This document shows positions 42,331-51,376 of a DNA stretch of 64,000 nucleotides, piece after piece. The stretch comes from Streptomyces sp. 846.5. GTDB lineage: Bacteria; Actinomycetota; Actinomycetes; Streptomycetales; Streptomycetaceae. The DNA is taken from assembly GCF_004365705.1 (NCBI RefSeq), contig NZ_SOBN01000001.1, positions 372,001-436,000 of the forward strand, read 5' to 3'. A model generated the notes under the pieces. It had not been told where the DNA came from, did no database searches, and worked only from the letters and a program-made list of their open reading frames with translations. The number at the start of each line of letters is the position of its first letter. Positions within the stretch are counted from its first letter, which is position 1. The position numbers and the translations under genes were made by a program.

Positions 42331-43394
42331 ACCGAAAGCAGCAGGTCGCCGCAGTCCGGCCCGCCTACCGGGCAGATCTGGCGAAGGGCACCCAACGGTT
42401 CTTCGAACCGCGCCGCGACGACTGCCCGTGGTGCGGCTCCGCCCGGTTGCAGGTACGGCTGCGCACCACCGACCTGCTGCAGCACAAACCGGGAAGCTTC
42501 GTCCTGGACCGCTGCCAGGACTGCGGGCACATCTTCCAGAACCCCCGCCTCAGCGGTCCGGGCCTGGAGTTCTACTACCGTGACTTCTACGACGGCCTGG
42601 GCGAGCAGCGGCTCGGCGGAGTCTTCGGCAACCGCGTCCGCGCCTACCGCAGCCGCGCCCGGTCCGTGGCCCCCTACACCGCCGCACCGGGCACATGGCT
42701 GGACGTCGGCACAGGGCACGGCCACTTCTGCGAGGCCGCCCGCGAGGTCTTCCCGGGCACCGTCTTCGACGGTCTGGACCTCAGCGAGGGTGTGGAGCTG
42801 GCACAGCGGCACGGCCGGCTGACCCACGCCTTCCGCGGCCCGTTCCCGGAGCTGGCGCCCCAACTGGCCGGAACCTACGACGTGGTGAGCATGTTCCACT
42901 ACCTGGAGCACAGCACCGACCCACAGGCGGAGCTGACCGCCGCCCTCAAGGCGCTGCGCCCCGGCGGACTGCTGCTGATCGAGGTTCCCGACCCGGAGTG
43001 CCGCTACGCCCGTCTGCTCGGGCGCTGGTGGCTGCCGTGGCTGCAGCCGCAGCACCTCAACCTGGCACCGGCGGCCAACCTGCGGCACCGCCTCGGCGAG
43101 CTGGGCTTCACCGTCCTGCTGGAGCAGCACGGTGCGGCGCACGACCCGGTGGACCTGCTGGCCGCCTGCTGGCTCTGGCTGGACGCCAGGGCGCCTCGTG
43201 AGGACGCACCGTGGCTGGCGGGGCCCCCGCCCGGACGGCTGCGGCGCGCCCTGCGCGGAGCCGTCTTCCTGGCCGGGGTGCCGCTGCTGCTGCTCGCGGC
43301 GCTGCTCGACCGCCTGGTCCCGCTCCTCCCCCACCGCGCACGCGTGTCCAACGCCTACCGCCTGCTGGCCCGGGCCGGATCCGACAAGCGCTGA
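42327..43394 (+). CDS. Zinc-ribbon class I SAM methyltransferase with C-terminal hydrophobic segment
   Basis: A 355-residue protein. An N-terminal zinc ribbon (Cys33-x2-Cys36 in CPWCG and Cys63-x2-Cys66 in CQDCG) precedes a class I methyltransferase domain with WLDVGTGHGHFCEA, FDGLDLSEG, VVSMFHYLEHSTDP and LRPGGLLLIEVPDP. Residues about 312-335 form a strongly hydrophobic helix flanked by arginines, consistent with membrane association of the product or enzyme. ATG 42327 overlaps the glycosyltransferase stop by four bases; it is the last gene of the operon. Similar zinc-ribbon methyltransferases act on sugars of lipid-linked or antibiotic glycosides, so sugar or lipid methylation is plausible. 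Confidence 0.85.
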   Translation: MNRKQQVAAVRPAYRADLAKGTQRFFEPRRDDCPWCGSARLQVRLRTTDLLQHKPGSFVLDRCQDCGHIFQNPRLSGPGLEFYYRDFYDGLGEQRLGGVFGNRVRAYRSRARSVAPYTAAPGTWLDVGTGHGHFCEAAREVFPGTVFDGLDLSEGVELAQRHGRLTHAFRGPFPELAPQLAGTYDVVSMFHYLEHSTDPQAELTAALKALRPGGLLLIEVPDPECRYARLLGRWWLPWLQPQHLNLAPAANLRHRLGELGFTVLLEQHGAAHDPVDLLAACWLWLDARAPREDAPWLAGPPPGRLRRALRGAVFLAGVPLLLLAALLDRLVPLLPHRARVSNAYRLLARAGSDKR

Positions 43395-43549
43395 GACCCG
43401 CTCTCCGTGGTGGATTCGAAATGCGCTCATTTTGATTTTCCTGACCCGGAAGAGGCTCCATTACCGCTGTCTTACACAAAGCTCCCGGGACAGACTCCCA
43501 CCCTTCCGGCAGGGCAGTCTGTATCTCGCCCAAGCGAAAGGGAGCAGAA

Positions 43550-45001
43550 ATGCCCGGCATGCGAATCAAAGTCAGGGATCGTGCGGCGCGGCGCAAGCGC
43601 CGACTCGTGATCGGAATCCCGCTGGCGCTGGCAGTCGCCGCGGCTGGCGGGCTGGCCTTCGCGGACGTCACGCCGAAGACGACCCCGGTCAACGGGACCG
43701 CGTCGACTTCCAACGGGGTGGCCATGGCCCCCGCATCCGCGGGTGTCACCGCACCCAACATGATGAGCAACAGCACCCTCACGGCGAACATCTCCGTCAC
43801 CACGGTCAAACTCGCCTCTGCCTTCAGCTACCTGTCGCCGTCCAGCAACGGCATACCGACCTGGACGCGGACCATCACTACGGTCGCGCCCAACGGCACC
43901 CTGCAGGTGGCCTGGCAGGCGGCCAACTCGGTCCACATCACACCCGTCAACCGCTGGATGCAGCGGCGCGGGCCGGACGTGGTGATCACCGGGGCCCGGG
44001 AGATCGGCGGCCTGATCGCCTTCAACAACGGCTTCACCCTGCTGACCCGGGTCTCCGACCACAACAGGTACGGCGAGACCGCCGCAGCGTTGATCCGGGT
44101 CGCCAACAACCACGTGGTCTTCATCGTCAAGCTCACGGGTTCCTCCAGCCATGACACCTCCCCGGTGCTCAACAGCCAGCTCACCTGGAACGGCAGCCAG
44201 TACACGGCATACTTCTCCGTGCACAGCACGTCCAACTCCGGGCAGTGGGGCGACAAGTTCGTCCCGGTCAGCAGCTCCGGCCGGATGATGTCCGGCGGCT
44301 GGGAGTGGGGCTGCCGCGGCAACGTCGGACGCTCCCTCTCCTCGGGCTCCAACTCCTACGGGACCTGCTGGGACGACGGCACCTCCGGCGCCTCGAAGAG
44401 CAGCAGCCTGGACCAGATGACGACCTCCAGCGGCCAGGTGGTGGCCCTCTCCGCGCGCGGCCCCGTGACGTGGAAGAAGAGCAACCTCACCTGGAGCGTG
44501 AACCCGCGCTGGAAGACCAACCAGGTCGTCATCGTCTTCCTCAGCGGCAGCCACTGGAAGCACGCCAACTCGGTCTACCTGACCAGCGACCAGACCACCC
44601 AGAACCTCAACGTGCACATCGCGCCCTACGGCAACAGCGCGATGCTGGTCACCTGGGACTCGTACCGCAACGGACAGTGGACCGGTACGCACTTCCGGCT
44701 GATCGACTCCTGGGGGCGGTTCCTGACGGCGGATCTGGTCCTGACGATCCACGTCTCCGGCAACATCGTGGTCCTCAGCAACGGCGACCTGGCCTGGGCG
44801 TTCGTCCAGCAGAGCCCGGCCTGGTACCACGGCGACGGCAACTGGCCGACCACCACGCGGCTGTTCCTGGCGCGTCTGCGGGTCAGCTTCTCGAGCTCGT
44901 CGTCGTCCATGCCGAGCATGTCCCCCTCGTCGACGCCCTCGATGATGACCAGCATGGCGCCGAGCTCCTCCTCCAGCACCAACGCCGGCTCCCACTGGTG
45001 A
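43550..45001 (+). CDS. Large secreted or anchored protein of unknown function
   Basis: A 483-residue protein with a basic start and one N-terminal hydrophobic helix (about 19-38, LVIGIPLALAVAAAGGLAFA). The body is beta-rich with regularly spaced Trp and short blades (IPTWTRTITTVAPNGTLQVA; YRNGQWTGTHFRLIDSWGRF; SNGDLAWAFVQQSPAWYHGD), suggesting a beta-propeller. Four cysteine or CW features occur near GCRGNV and GTCWDDG. The last 40 residues are a Ser/Met/Pro tail. AGGGAG lies upstream of ATG 43550. A 155-base gap separates it from the lipid operon and a very strong terminator follows, so it is transcribed alone. No family was recognised. Confidence 0.7.
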   Translation: MPGMRIKVRDRAARRKRRLVIGIPLALAVAAAGGLAFADVTPKTTPVNGTASTSNGVAMAPASAGVTAPNMMSNSTLTANISVTTVKLASAFSYLSPSSNGIPTWTRTITTVAPNGTLQVAWQAANSVHITPVNRWMQRRGPDVVITGAREIGGLIAFNNGFTLLTRVSDHNRYGETAAALIRVANNHVVFIVKLTGSSSHDTSPVLNSQLTWNGSQYTAYFSVHSTSNSGQWGDKFVPVSSSGRMMSGGWEWGCRGNVGRSLSSGSNSYGTCWDDGTSGASKSSSLDQMTTSSGQVVALSARGPVTWKKSNLTWSVNPRWKTNQVVIVFLSGSHWKHANSVYLTSDQTTQNLNVHIAPYGNSAMLVTWDSYRNGQWTGTHFRLIDSWGRFLTADLVLTIHVSGNIVVLSNGDLAWAFVQQSPAWYHGDGNWPTTTRLFLARLRVSFSSSSSSMPSMSPSSTPSMMTSMAPSSSSSTNAGSHW

Positions 45002-45034
45002 TCGGCTGATCAGCGGTCGGTAGCAAGCGCAGAC

Positions 45035-45080
45035 AAGACACCGGGTCCCCCGAGCAGACGCTCGGGGGACCCGGTGTCTT
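45035..45080 (+). terminator. Very strong terminator after the 43550 gene
   Basis: A perfect 21-bp stem (45035-45055 with 45060-45080) closes on the tetraloop AGAC, 33 bases after the stop, and is followed by TTTGTC-like sequence. It is the strongest hairpin in the window. Confidence 0.95.
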
Positions 45081-45460
45081 TGTCGTGGGCCAGCGCCAAT
45101 AGTTCGTCTCCATAGGGATGGAATAAAGCCGGACGCTCTGTTCCATCATGCCCGGTTCGCCAAAATGCGCACCGAACTGACAACCCACGCTTTGAATGCG
45201 GAGGTATCGGGCTGATCCGAAGGTTGGCCGGGGGCCTCGAATCCCGTGTGTACGTACTGGCATTCACTACTGGGTCCGTTCGCACCGCAGAGCACCGGCT
45301 GTGGTCCGGTGGCATCGAGGAGAGCGCTGCCGTCGTCGACCACGCTCCCCTACCGGTCGTGCCCTGGCCCCCTCCACCGCGCCGCAACTCCGCGTCATGG
45401 CACTGGAGGCCACCCGCCCCGGGAGCCGACTCCGTCGGGGACAGGAGGCGGCACACACGC
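45081..45460. other. Intergenic region between two secreted-protein genes
   Basis: No gene is supported here. The only element noted is a 7-bp inverted repeat, GATGGAA (45117-45123) and TTCCATC (45141-45147). Several reading frames on both strands are compositional and resemble no protein. Confidence 0.5.
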
Positions 45461-45500
45461 GAGGGTGCCGCAGGCTCCGTGAGCAGCCTGCGGCACCCTC
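45461..45500 (-). terminator. Strong terminator for the minus-strand gene ending at 45525
   Basis: A perfect 16-bp stem (45461-45476 with 45485-45500) with an 8-base loop begins 24 bases beyond the stop codon of the repeat-tailed secreted protein. It could also stop plus-strand readthrough from the left. Confidence 0.88.
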
Positions 45501-45524
45501 AGTGCGGTGGTGGTGCTGGTGGAA

Positions 45525-47384
45525 TCACATGTGGTGGTGATGGTGCCTGCCGCGACCGCCGACCGTGGCAGTCGGCATCGCGGATGCCGGCGCCGTGGTC
45601 GCGGCTCCGCCGGTACCGGCTGCCGGAGCCGAAGCGCCCGCGGGGATGCAGGTGCTGGTCGCCGCAGCCGCCGGTGCGGTGGTGGCAGCGGCAGCCGGTG
45701 TGGTGGCGGCTCCCGCCGCCGCGGCCGATGTCGCCGTACCAACCGCAGGCGTGGTGGCACCGCCTGCCGCCGCAGCCGATGTCGCGGCGCCGACTCCCCC
45801 TGCTGCCGGTGTGGTTGCCGCACCCGCCATACCCGCCGCAGCGGAGGTGGCGGTGCCGACTCCCCCTGCTGCCGGTGTGGTTGCCGCACCCGCCATACCC
45901 GCCGCAGCGGAGGTGGCGGTGCCGACTCCGGCCGCAGTCGTGGCAGCAGCAGCCGTCGTGGCAGCCGCAGCCGTCGTGGCAGCAGCCGCTGTCGTGGCGG
46001 CAGCAGCCGCGGTGCAGGTGGCGGCCGCGACCGGGGTCTGGCCGAGCGGGGTGAACGTCGCCGCGGTGACGACGCCGGCGCCGTCCGTGGTCAGCGTGAT
46101 CGGGTTGGCCACGTTGAGCAGGCCGCCACAGTTCAGGTTGGTGAAGCTCTGATTGGCCCGCATGGCCAGGAAGGTGAAGAGGTTGGTGGCCATCGCCGCG
46201 TCCACCGAGGGGGCGTTCTGGAAGATCGCCATGTCCTTGAAGACCCGCTGGATGCCGTTCGGGGAGCCGAAGAAGTTCTGGCAGTAGGTGGTGCCACTGC
46301 CGGCGTCGGCGCCGAGCGCAGCCTGGTCCACGCCCTGACGGTAGAGGTTGGTCTTGTTCGGGTCCTGGTTGGCGTTGTTGAGCGTCATCGGGTCGGTCAG
46401 CGGCACCAGGGCGATCGGCGCCTGCTGGTTGGCCGCGGCCGAGAGCTCGTCCAGCGGAAGCGCCGCGGACGGCATGCCGTCGCTCGACTGGTCGGGGCGC
46501 GTCCACGGGGTGCAGCCCAGGGCCGGGTCGATGAACTGGGTGAGCAGCAGGTTGTCGCTGCCGTTCGCCAGGTCGACGAGGTTCTGGTTCTGCAGGGCGG
46601 CCTTGCTGGCGGCGTTGTTCTGCGCGATCGTGCCGTTGCCGGTCGCCACGTAGTGGGTCACCACGTTGTCGCTCTGGTCCTGGTCGACCACCGAGAAGTC
46701 ACGTGTGGTGGGGCAGGGTTGGCCGTCCTTGGCCGTTCCGGCGGCTGGGACCTGCAGCATGTTCGCCTGGATCTCCTGATTGGCCGTCTGGAAGAACGCC
46801 GGCGCGTTGCAGTAGGAGAACTGCCCGAATATGGAGCCCTGGGCGCCGTTGATGCAGTTGCCCTGCTGGAGGGCGTTGGCGCCGTTGGCCGACTGCAGGG
46901 TGAGGTTGGTTCCGTTGAAGCCGAACCAGATGCCCACGGTGGATCCGGCGGGCACCTGCGGGGTGACCGTGGCGGCGGCGGGCTGGGTGCCCTGGTCGAC
47001 GACCAGGGGGTCGTACAGCGTCAACTGACCGTTGTTGGTGAGGATCGCCGCCTCGACGAAGGCGGACTGGCCGGCGTTGGCCTCGTTGCACGGGCCGCCG
47101 GCCGCGTCCGTCGCGACCAGCTGATAGGGCGTGGCCAGCCCCTGCGCCGTCAACGGATTGGCCGGAACGACCAGCGAACAGTTCGGGTTGGGCGCCGCCG
47201 CGGCATTGTTCGCCGCGAGAGCCGTCGCCAACCCGCCGGCCACCACGGTGAGCACCACGGACAGGACGGCCCACATCGACCGCCTCTTGCGCTGTTTGCT
47301 GCGCTGGTCCCCCGAGCGGCGCGTCCGCTGGGACGGCATGCGCATGGGTTGCGGGCGCCTGCGTAGTGATCGGTTGCTTGTCAT
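45525..47384 (-). CDS. Secreted protein with Ala/Thr repeat tail and natural histidine end
   Basis: A 619-residue protein. A basic N-terminus (about 1-35) precedes a hydrophobic helix (MWAVLSVVLTVVAGGLATAL). A globular domain of about 370 residues follows, with several cysteines (NPNCSLVV, GPCNEAN, GNCINGA, YCNAPAF, GQPCPTT, LGCTPW, YCQNFFG, NLNCGGL) and no recognised family. The last 160 residues are Ala/Thr/Gly/Pro low complexity with a duplicated 22-residue unit, ending RGRHHHHHM. The tail may be a flexible cell-wall spacer, and the histidines a metal-binding end. AGGAG lies seven bases before ATG 47384. The gene is monocistronic, followed by a strong terminator. Confidence 0.75.
   Translation of the reverse strand: MTSNRSLRRRPQPMRMPSQRTRRSGDQRSKQRKRRSMWAVLSVVLTVVAGGLATALAANNAAAAPNPNCSLVVPANPLTAQGLATPYQLVATDAAGGPCNEANAGQSAFVEAAILTNNGQLTLYDPLVVDQGTQPAAATVTPQVPAGSTVGIWFGFNGTNLTLQSANGANALQQGNCINGAQGSIFGQFSYCNAPAFFQTANQEIQANMLQVPAAGTAKDGQPCPTTRDFSVVDQDQSDNVVTHYVATGNGTIAQNNAASKAALQNQNLVDLANGSDNLLLTQFIDPALGCTPWTRPDQSSDGMPSAALPLDELSAAANQQAPIALVPLTDPMTLNNANQDPNKTNLYRQGVDQAALGADAGSGTTYCQNFFGSPNGIQRVFKDMAIFQNAPSVDAAMATNLFTFLAMRANQSFTNLNCGGLLNVANPITLTTDGAGVVTAATFTPLGQTPVAAATCTAAAAATTAAAATTAAAATTAAAATTAAGVGTATSAAAGMAGAATTPAAGGVGTATSAAAGMAGAATTPAAGGVGAATSAAAAGGATTPAVGTATSAAAAGAATTPAAAATTAPAAAATSTCIPAGASAPAAGTGGAATTAPASAMPTATVGGRGRHHHHHM
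45790..45921 (-). repeat. 66-bp in-frame tandem duplication in the secreted-protein tail
   Basis: Two near-perfect copies of 66 bp (45790-45855 and 45856-45921) encode the 22-residue unit beginning GTATSAAAGMAGAATTPAAG. Shorter AATTAAA-type units continue on both sides. The length is a multiple of three, so copy-number change would keep the frame. Confidence 0.9.
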
Positions 47385-47755
47385 CGAACCACTCCTATCC
47401 GACTGCCGTGTCCTGCTGCGTTCGCGGTCCGCACTCGGGGACGGCAGCTCCTTTCCGCACGGGGGGCGGTAGTTCCGGTGGCCGATAGTTGCAGAACCGT
47501 AGCCAGGCGCTCTAGCGCCATGGATATCAGGGCATATACGGACAAGAGCCCACCCTGGGATCACCCTCAACTACCGCCCCAGGAGGCCCGGCCGCGGTCT
47601 GTACAGCGGGTAAACCCCTGGTGGGACAGGTCCTTGAGGGTATTTCCGGAACACCGGCGGCTACCCGCGGACACCTGTGCCGACCGGCGGTGAGGGACTC
47701 CTTACAAGGCCGTTACAGGTCTGTACCGCCGGATCCGCGGACCCCTGAAACGACG
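47385..47755. other. 371-bp promoter region and spacer
   Basis: No gene is supported. It should hold the promoter of the 47384 gene, whose ribosome site is visible, and lies downstream of the phosphatase gene. A near-palindrome GGCGCT-CT-AGCGCC (47506-47519), about 122 bases before the start codon, could be a regulator site. Confidence 0.45.
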
Positions 47756-49963
47756 TCAGGAAGGGGCCGGGTCGGTCCCGTCTGTCACGTTCGTGAGCGG
47801 ACCCGACGGCAGGGGCTGCTCCGCCCAGATGGTCTTGCCGCGCGCCGTCTGACGGGTGCCCCAGCTCCGGGTGAGCTGGGCGACCAGCAGCAGGCCGCGG
47901 CCGCCCTCGTCGAAGGTGCGGGCCCGGCGCAGGTGCGGGGCGGTGTTGCTGCCGTCGGAGACCTCGCAGATCAGCGTGCGGTCGCGGACCAGGCGCAGCT
48001 GCACCGGTTCCTGGCCGTAGCGGATGGCGTTGGTGACCAGCTCGCTGACGACCAGTTCGGTGACGAACGCCGCCTCCTCCAGGCCCCACCCCGCGAGTGT
48101 CGTGCCTGCCCATTTGCGCGCCTCGGCGACGCAGGCCGGATCGTCGGCGATGTCCAGCGTGGCGACCTGATCGGCGCCGAGGAGCCTGGTGCGCGCGAGC
48201 AGCAGCGCCGCGTCGTCCGCAGGGTGCTTACTGAGCAGGGTGGTGAAGATGGAGTCGCAGGCGGCGTCCAGCGAGGCGGACGGAGCGCTCAGGGCGCGGC
48301 GCATGACATCGAGTCCGGCGTCGAGCTCGCGCTCGCGGGACTCGACCAGTCCGTCCGTGTAGAGGGCCAGCAGGCTGCCCTCGGGGAGTTCCAGCTCCGT
48401 AGCCTCGAAGGGCAGGCCGCCGACGCCCAGCGGCGGCCCGGGCGAGAGCCGGACCACCTCGGGTGTGCCGCCGGGCACCAGCACTACCGGTGGCGGGTGC
48501 CCGGCGCTGGCTACCGTGCAGCGTCCGGAGACCGGGTCGTAGACGGCGTACAGGCAGGTGGCCCCGGTCACCGCAATGCCGCTCTCCTCCGGGTGGCCGC
48601 TGCCGACCCTCGCCCGAGCGGCGTCCTCCTCGGCCCCCAGGTGCGAGACCAGGTCGTCCAGATGGACCAGCAGCTCGTCCGGGGGCAGGTCGACGTCGGC
48701 CAGCGTGCGCACGGCGGTGCGCAGCCGCCCCATGGTGGCGGAGGCGTTGATCCCGTGTCCGACGACATCGCCGACCACCAGGGCCACCCGGGTGCCGGAC
48801 AGCGGGATCACGTCGAACCAGTCGCCGCCGACGCCGGCGCTGGGGTCGGCGGGCAGGTAGCGGGAGGTGATCTCCACCGCGGCCTGCTCCGGAAGCCCCG
48901 CCGGGAGCAGGTTCCGCTGCAGCGCCAGCGCCGTCGCGTGCTCGCGGGTGTAGCGGCGGGCGTTGTCCACGCACAGGGCGGCGCGGCTGGCCAGTTCCTC
49001 GGCGAGCAGCAGCTCGTCCGGGTCGAAGGGATCCTGGGACCCGCGGCGGATGAACACGACCACGCCTAGCGTGAGCCCGCGGGCGCGCAGCGGCACCGCC
49101 AGGTACCAGCGCAGCTTGAACCGCCGCACCATCGCGGCTCTGGCCTCGTCCTCGGCGAGCCAGCGATCGTGGTCCGGATCCCCGGGCCCGCCGAGGACGG
49201 CGAGGCCGGTGGCCAGCGCCCGCGCCGCCGGTGAGAACGGCGGATAGGTGTCGATCCCGCCCAGCTCGACCACGGTCTCCGGGACCCCCGCGTTGATCGA
49301 CTCGTGCGCGATCCGGCGCAGCGCCACCGAGCCGTCGACCGACCTGAGGACCGGCTCCGCTCCCTTGAGCACGTCCTCCAGCAGATCCACGGTGACCAGG
49401 TCCGCGAACCGGGGCACGGCCAAACGGGCGAGTTCGGCGCCGGTCAGGGCCACGTCCAGGGAGGTGCCGAGGGAGGTTCCGGCCTCGTTGAGCAGCGACA
49501 GGCGCTGCCGGGCCCAGTGCTGCTCGCTGCTGTCGAACGCCGCGATGGCGACGGCACACACGGTTCCGGAGGGGTCGCGCACCGGCCACATCCAGCTGGT
49601 GCTGGAGTACTCGCGGCTCGTCGTGGGGAGCTTGATGAGGCTCTCGTAGCTGACCGGCGCACCCGTCTCGACCACCTGACGCAGGTGTCGCAGGTATCCC
49701 TCGGCGGCCTGGTTCTCGGGGAGCGTCTCGCTGAGGAGACGGCCCCTGAGCTCCGGCTCCTGGGCGCCCATGATCCGACCCGACGCCGGGTTGAGACGCC
49801 AGTAGCGCACCTCGGTGTCAAAGATCGCCATGGTGACCGGCGACTGGGCGAAGGCCCACTCCACGACCAGCCGGTCCGCGGCGTCCCCGCTCTCCGGTTG
49901 AAGCGAACCGGCATCGGGCCCCTCGGCGTCCATCCCGGTCCACCAGCTCCTGTCGTCCCGCAC
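47756..49963 (-). CDS. PAS-GAF-PP2C (SpoIIE/RsbU-type) phosphatase with HATPase domain
   Basis: This is a 735-residue cytosolic regulator. PAS domain (about 35-150, FDTEVRYWRLNPASGRIMGA), GAF domain (about 165-335, VPLRARGLTLGVVVFIRRGS), PP2C phosphatase (about 360-590, with PSAGVGGDWFDVIPLSG and VGDVVGHGINASATMGRLR metal-binding acids) and a RsbW-like ATPase (about 600-735, VSELVTNAIRYGQEP and DEGGRGLLLV). Such proteins act in partner-switching control of alternative sigma factors in actinomycetes. Both GTG 49963 and ATG 49933 are possible starts; the first has a G-rich site close upstream. It stands alone, so its anti-anti-sigma partner is elsewhere. Confidence 0.9.
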   Translation of the reverse strand: MRDDRSWWTGMDAEGPDAGSLQPESGDAADRLVVEWAFAQSPVTMAIFDTEVRYWRLNPASGRIMGAQEPELRGRLLSETLPENQAAEGYLRHLRQVVETGAPVSYESLIKLPTTSREYSSTSWMWPVRDPSGTVCAVAIAAFDSSEQHWARQRLSLLNEAGTSLGTSLDVALTGAELARLAVPRFADLVTVDLLEDVLKGAEPVLRSVDGSVALRRIAHESINAGVPETVVELGGIDTYPPFSPAARALATGLAVLGGPGDPDHDRWLAEDEARAAMVRRFKLRWYLAVPLRARGLTLGVVVFIRRGSQDPFDPDELLLAEELASRAALCVDNARRYTREHATALALQRNLLPAGLPEQAAVEITSRYLPADPSAGVGGDWFDVIPLSGTRVALVVGDVVGHGINASATMGRLRTAVRTLADVDLPPDELLVHLDDLVSHLGAEEDAARARVGSGHPEESGIAVTGATCLYAVYDPVSGRCTVASAGHPPPVVLVPGGTPEVVRLSPGPPLGVGGLPFEATELELPEGSLLALYTDGLVESRERELDAGLDVMRRALSAPSASLDAACDSIFTTLLSKHPADDAALLLARTRLLGADQVATLDIADDPACVAEARKWAGTTLAGWGLEEAAFVTELVVSELVTNAIRYGQEPVQLRLVRDRTLICEVSDGSNTAPHLRRARTFDEGGRGLLLVAQLTRSWGTRQTARGKTIWAEQPLPSGPLTNVTDGTDPAPS

Positions 49964-49999
49964 GGCCCCCTGCCAGCGTGATCCACCCGCTGCCCGTTA

Positions 50000-51271
50000 T
50001 CAACTCCGAAGGATCGCTGCGACGTCCTGGGCCCGGTACCGCCGCGCTGCCTCGCGGACTCCCCGGTCCCGGGAGACGCGGGTCGATGCGCCGAGGCCGA
50101 CCACGACGGCCGCGCCGATCAGCGCCCAGCCGGCGAAGGCCAGCACGACCGCGACGGCGGCGCAGGACACGGCTGCGGCCACCCGGGTACGGCCGGCCGT
50201 CAGCCGGGTGGCCGCGGCCGTGCACCCCAGGTAGACGGTGAGGAACAGCGTGGTCGGCAGGGCCACCAGCTGCGCCGTGCTGACCAGGCCGCTCGCCGAG
50301 GCGCCGAGCAGCAGCGCGCCGCTGCCGAAGACACCGAGCTGCAGGCCGCGTGAGGGCCGCCCGGTGGGTACCGGGTTGCGGCGGGCGCGCAGTTCTGCCG
50401 CCAGAGCCGCGGCGCCCGAGAGGTAGGCGTTGGTGGCGGCGAGGGTCAGCACCACGGCCGCGGCCGCGGCGATCACCGGCCCCGCCGGACCGACCGCGAC
50501 GCGCAGCAGATCGGCGAGCGGGACGGCGCCGCCGGCCCGGCCGCCGAGCACCGAGATCGTCGCGAACGCCAGTGCGAGGTAGACGACCGCGGTCACGGTG
50601 AAGGCGGCCAGGATGATGCGCGGCAGCTGCCGCGAGGGGTTGCGCAACCGGGTGACCAGCGGGGCGATGGCCTCCCAGCCGACGAAGGACAACATCAGCA
50701 CCGAGGCCGCACTGCCCAGCGCGGACCAGCCGTGCGGCGCGAACGGCGTCCAGTTCGCCGTGCGCGCGGCGGGCGCGGAGCCGATGACCGCGACGGCGAT
50801 CATGACCACCAGGAGGGCCACCAGCACCAGTTGGGCGGTGGTCGTGGCCCGGGCCCCGCCGAGGGTCAGCGCGATCACGACGGCCAGCAGCACCGCGGCC
50901 GCGCCCTCGCTCATCACCCGCCCGCCGCCGAACGGGGCCGCGACATAGCTGCCGCCGATCAGGCAGACCACCGGCGCACCGCAGACCACCCCCACCAGGA
51001 AGCACCAGCCGACCGCACGTCCGGCCCGGGGGCCGAGACCGGCTTCGGCGTACGCTGCCACGCCACCGCTCCTCGGCAGCAGCGTGCCCAGGGCGGTGAA
51101 CACCCGCGCGAGCAGGGCCGAGAGCGCCAGCAGCCCGATCCAGGCGAGGATCGACGCGGGTCCGGCGAGGTCGGCGGCGAGGCCGGGCAGCAGCAGGACG
51201 CTGGGCCCCAGCAGGGCGCCGATGTAGAGGGCGGTACCACGAACGGTGGACAGCTGCGGTGTCTGCGACAT
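50000..51271 (-). CDS. APC-superfamily amino acid permease
   Basis: A 423-residue membrane protein with about 12 helices. TALYIGALLGPSVLLLPGLA matches the glycine-rich first helix of amino acid-polyamine-organocation transporters, followed by FTALGTLLPRSGGVAAYAEA and SFVGWEAIAPLVTRLRNPSR. The substrate cannot be read from sequence. It is divergent from an Lrp/AsnC regulator that is likely to control it in response to an amino acid. Confidence 0.88.
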   Translation of the reverse strand: MSQTPQLSTVRGTALYIGALLGPSVLLLPGLAADLAGPASILAWIGLLALSALLARVFTALGTLLPRSGGVAAYAEAGLGPRAGRAVGWCFLVGVVCGAPVVCLIGGSYVAAPFGGGRVMSEGAAAVLLAVVIALTLGGARATTTAQLVLVALLVVMIAVAVIGSAPAARTANWTPFAPHGWSALGSAASVLMLSFVGWEAIAPLVTRLRNPSRQLPRIILAAFTVTAVVYLALAFATISVLGGRAGGAVPLADLLRVAVGPAGPVIAAAAAVVLTLAATNAYLSGAAALAAELRARRNPVPTGRPSRGLQLGVFGSGALLLGASASGLVSTAQLVALPTTLFLTVYLGCTAAATRLTAGRTRVAAAVSCAAVAVVLAFAGWALIGAAVVVGLGASTRVSRDRGVREAARRYRAQDVAAILRS

Positions 51272-51341
51272 GCGAGAAGCATGCTCCAAAAGGCGCGGCA
51301 GGCGATGGCAAATATCTGCGCCCAGAGCTACCTGGACGGTG

Positions 51342-51349
51342 GAATATTC
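51342..51349. promoter_or_regulatory. AT-rich dyad between permease and Lrp genes
   Basis: GAATATTC is a short perfect palindrome in an AT-rich patch of the 105-base divergent region. Lrp/AsnC proteins favour such degenerate AT-rich dyads. It is short, so the call is tentative. Confidence 0.3.
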
Positions 51350-51376
51350 GACTGATCAGACCTTAGAGTAAATTTC

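Noticed and set aside
45010..45456. Minus-strand frame of 148 residues in the intergenic region
   Set aside because: It crosses a perfect terminator stem, has no ribosome site and resembles no protein.
45525..45560. Terminal histidine run as vector or tag contamination
   Set aside because: The codons continue a long natural low-complexity tail and are followed by a native stop and a chromosomal-type terminator.
45790..45921. Tandem repeats considered as a CRISPR-like or other repeat array
   Set aside because: There are only two 66-bp copies without spacers, and they are in frame within a coding sequence.
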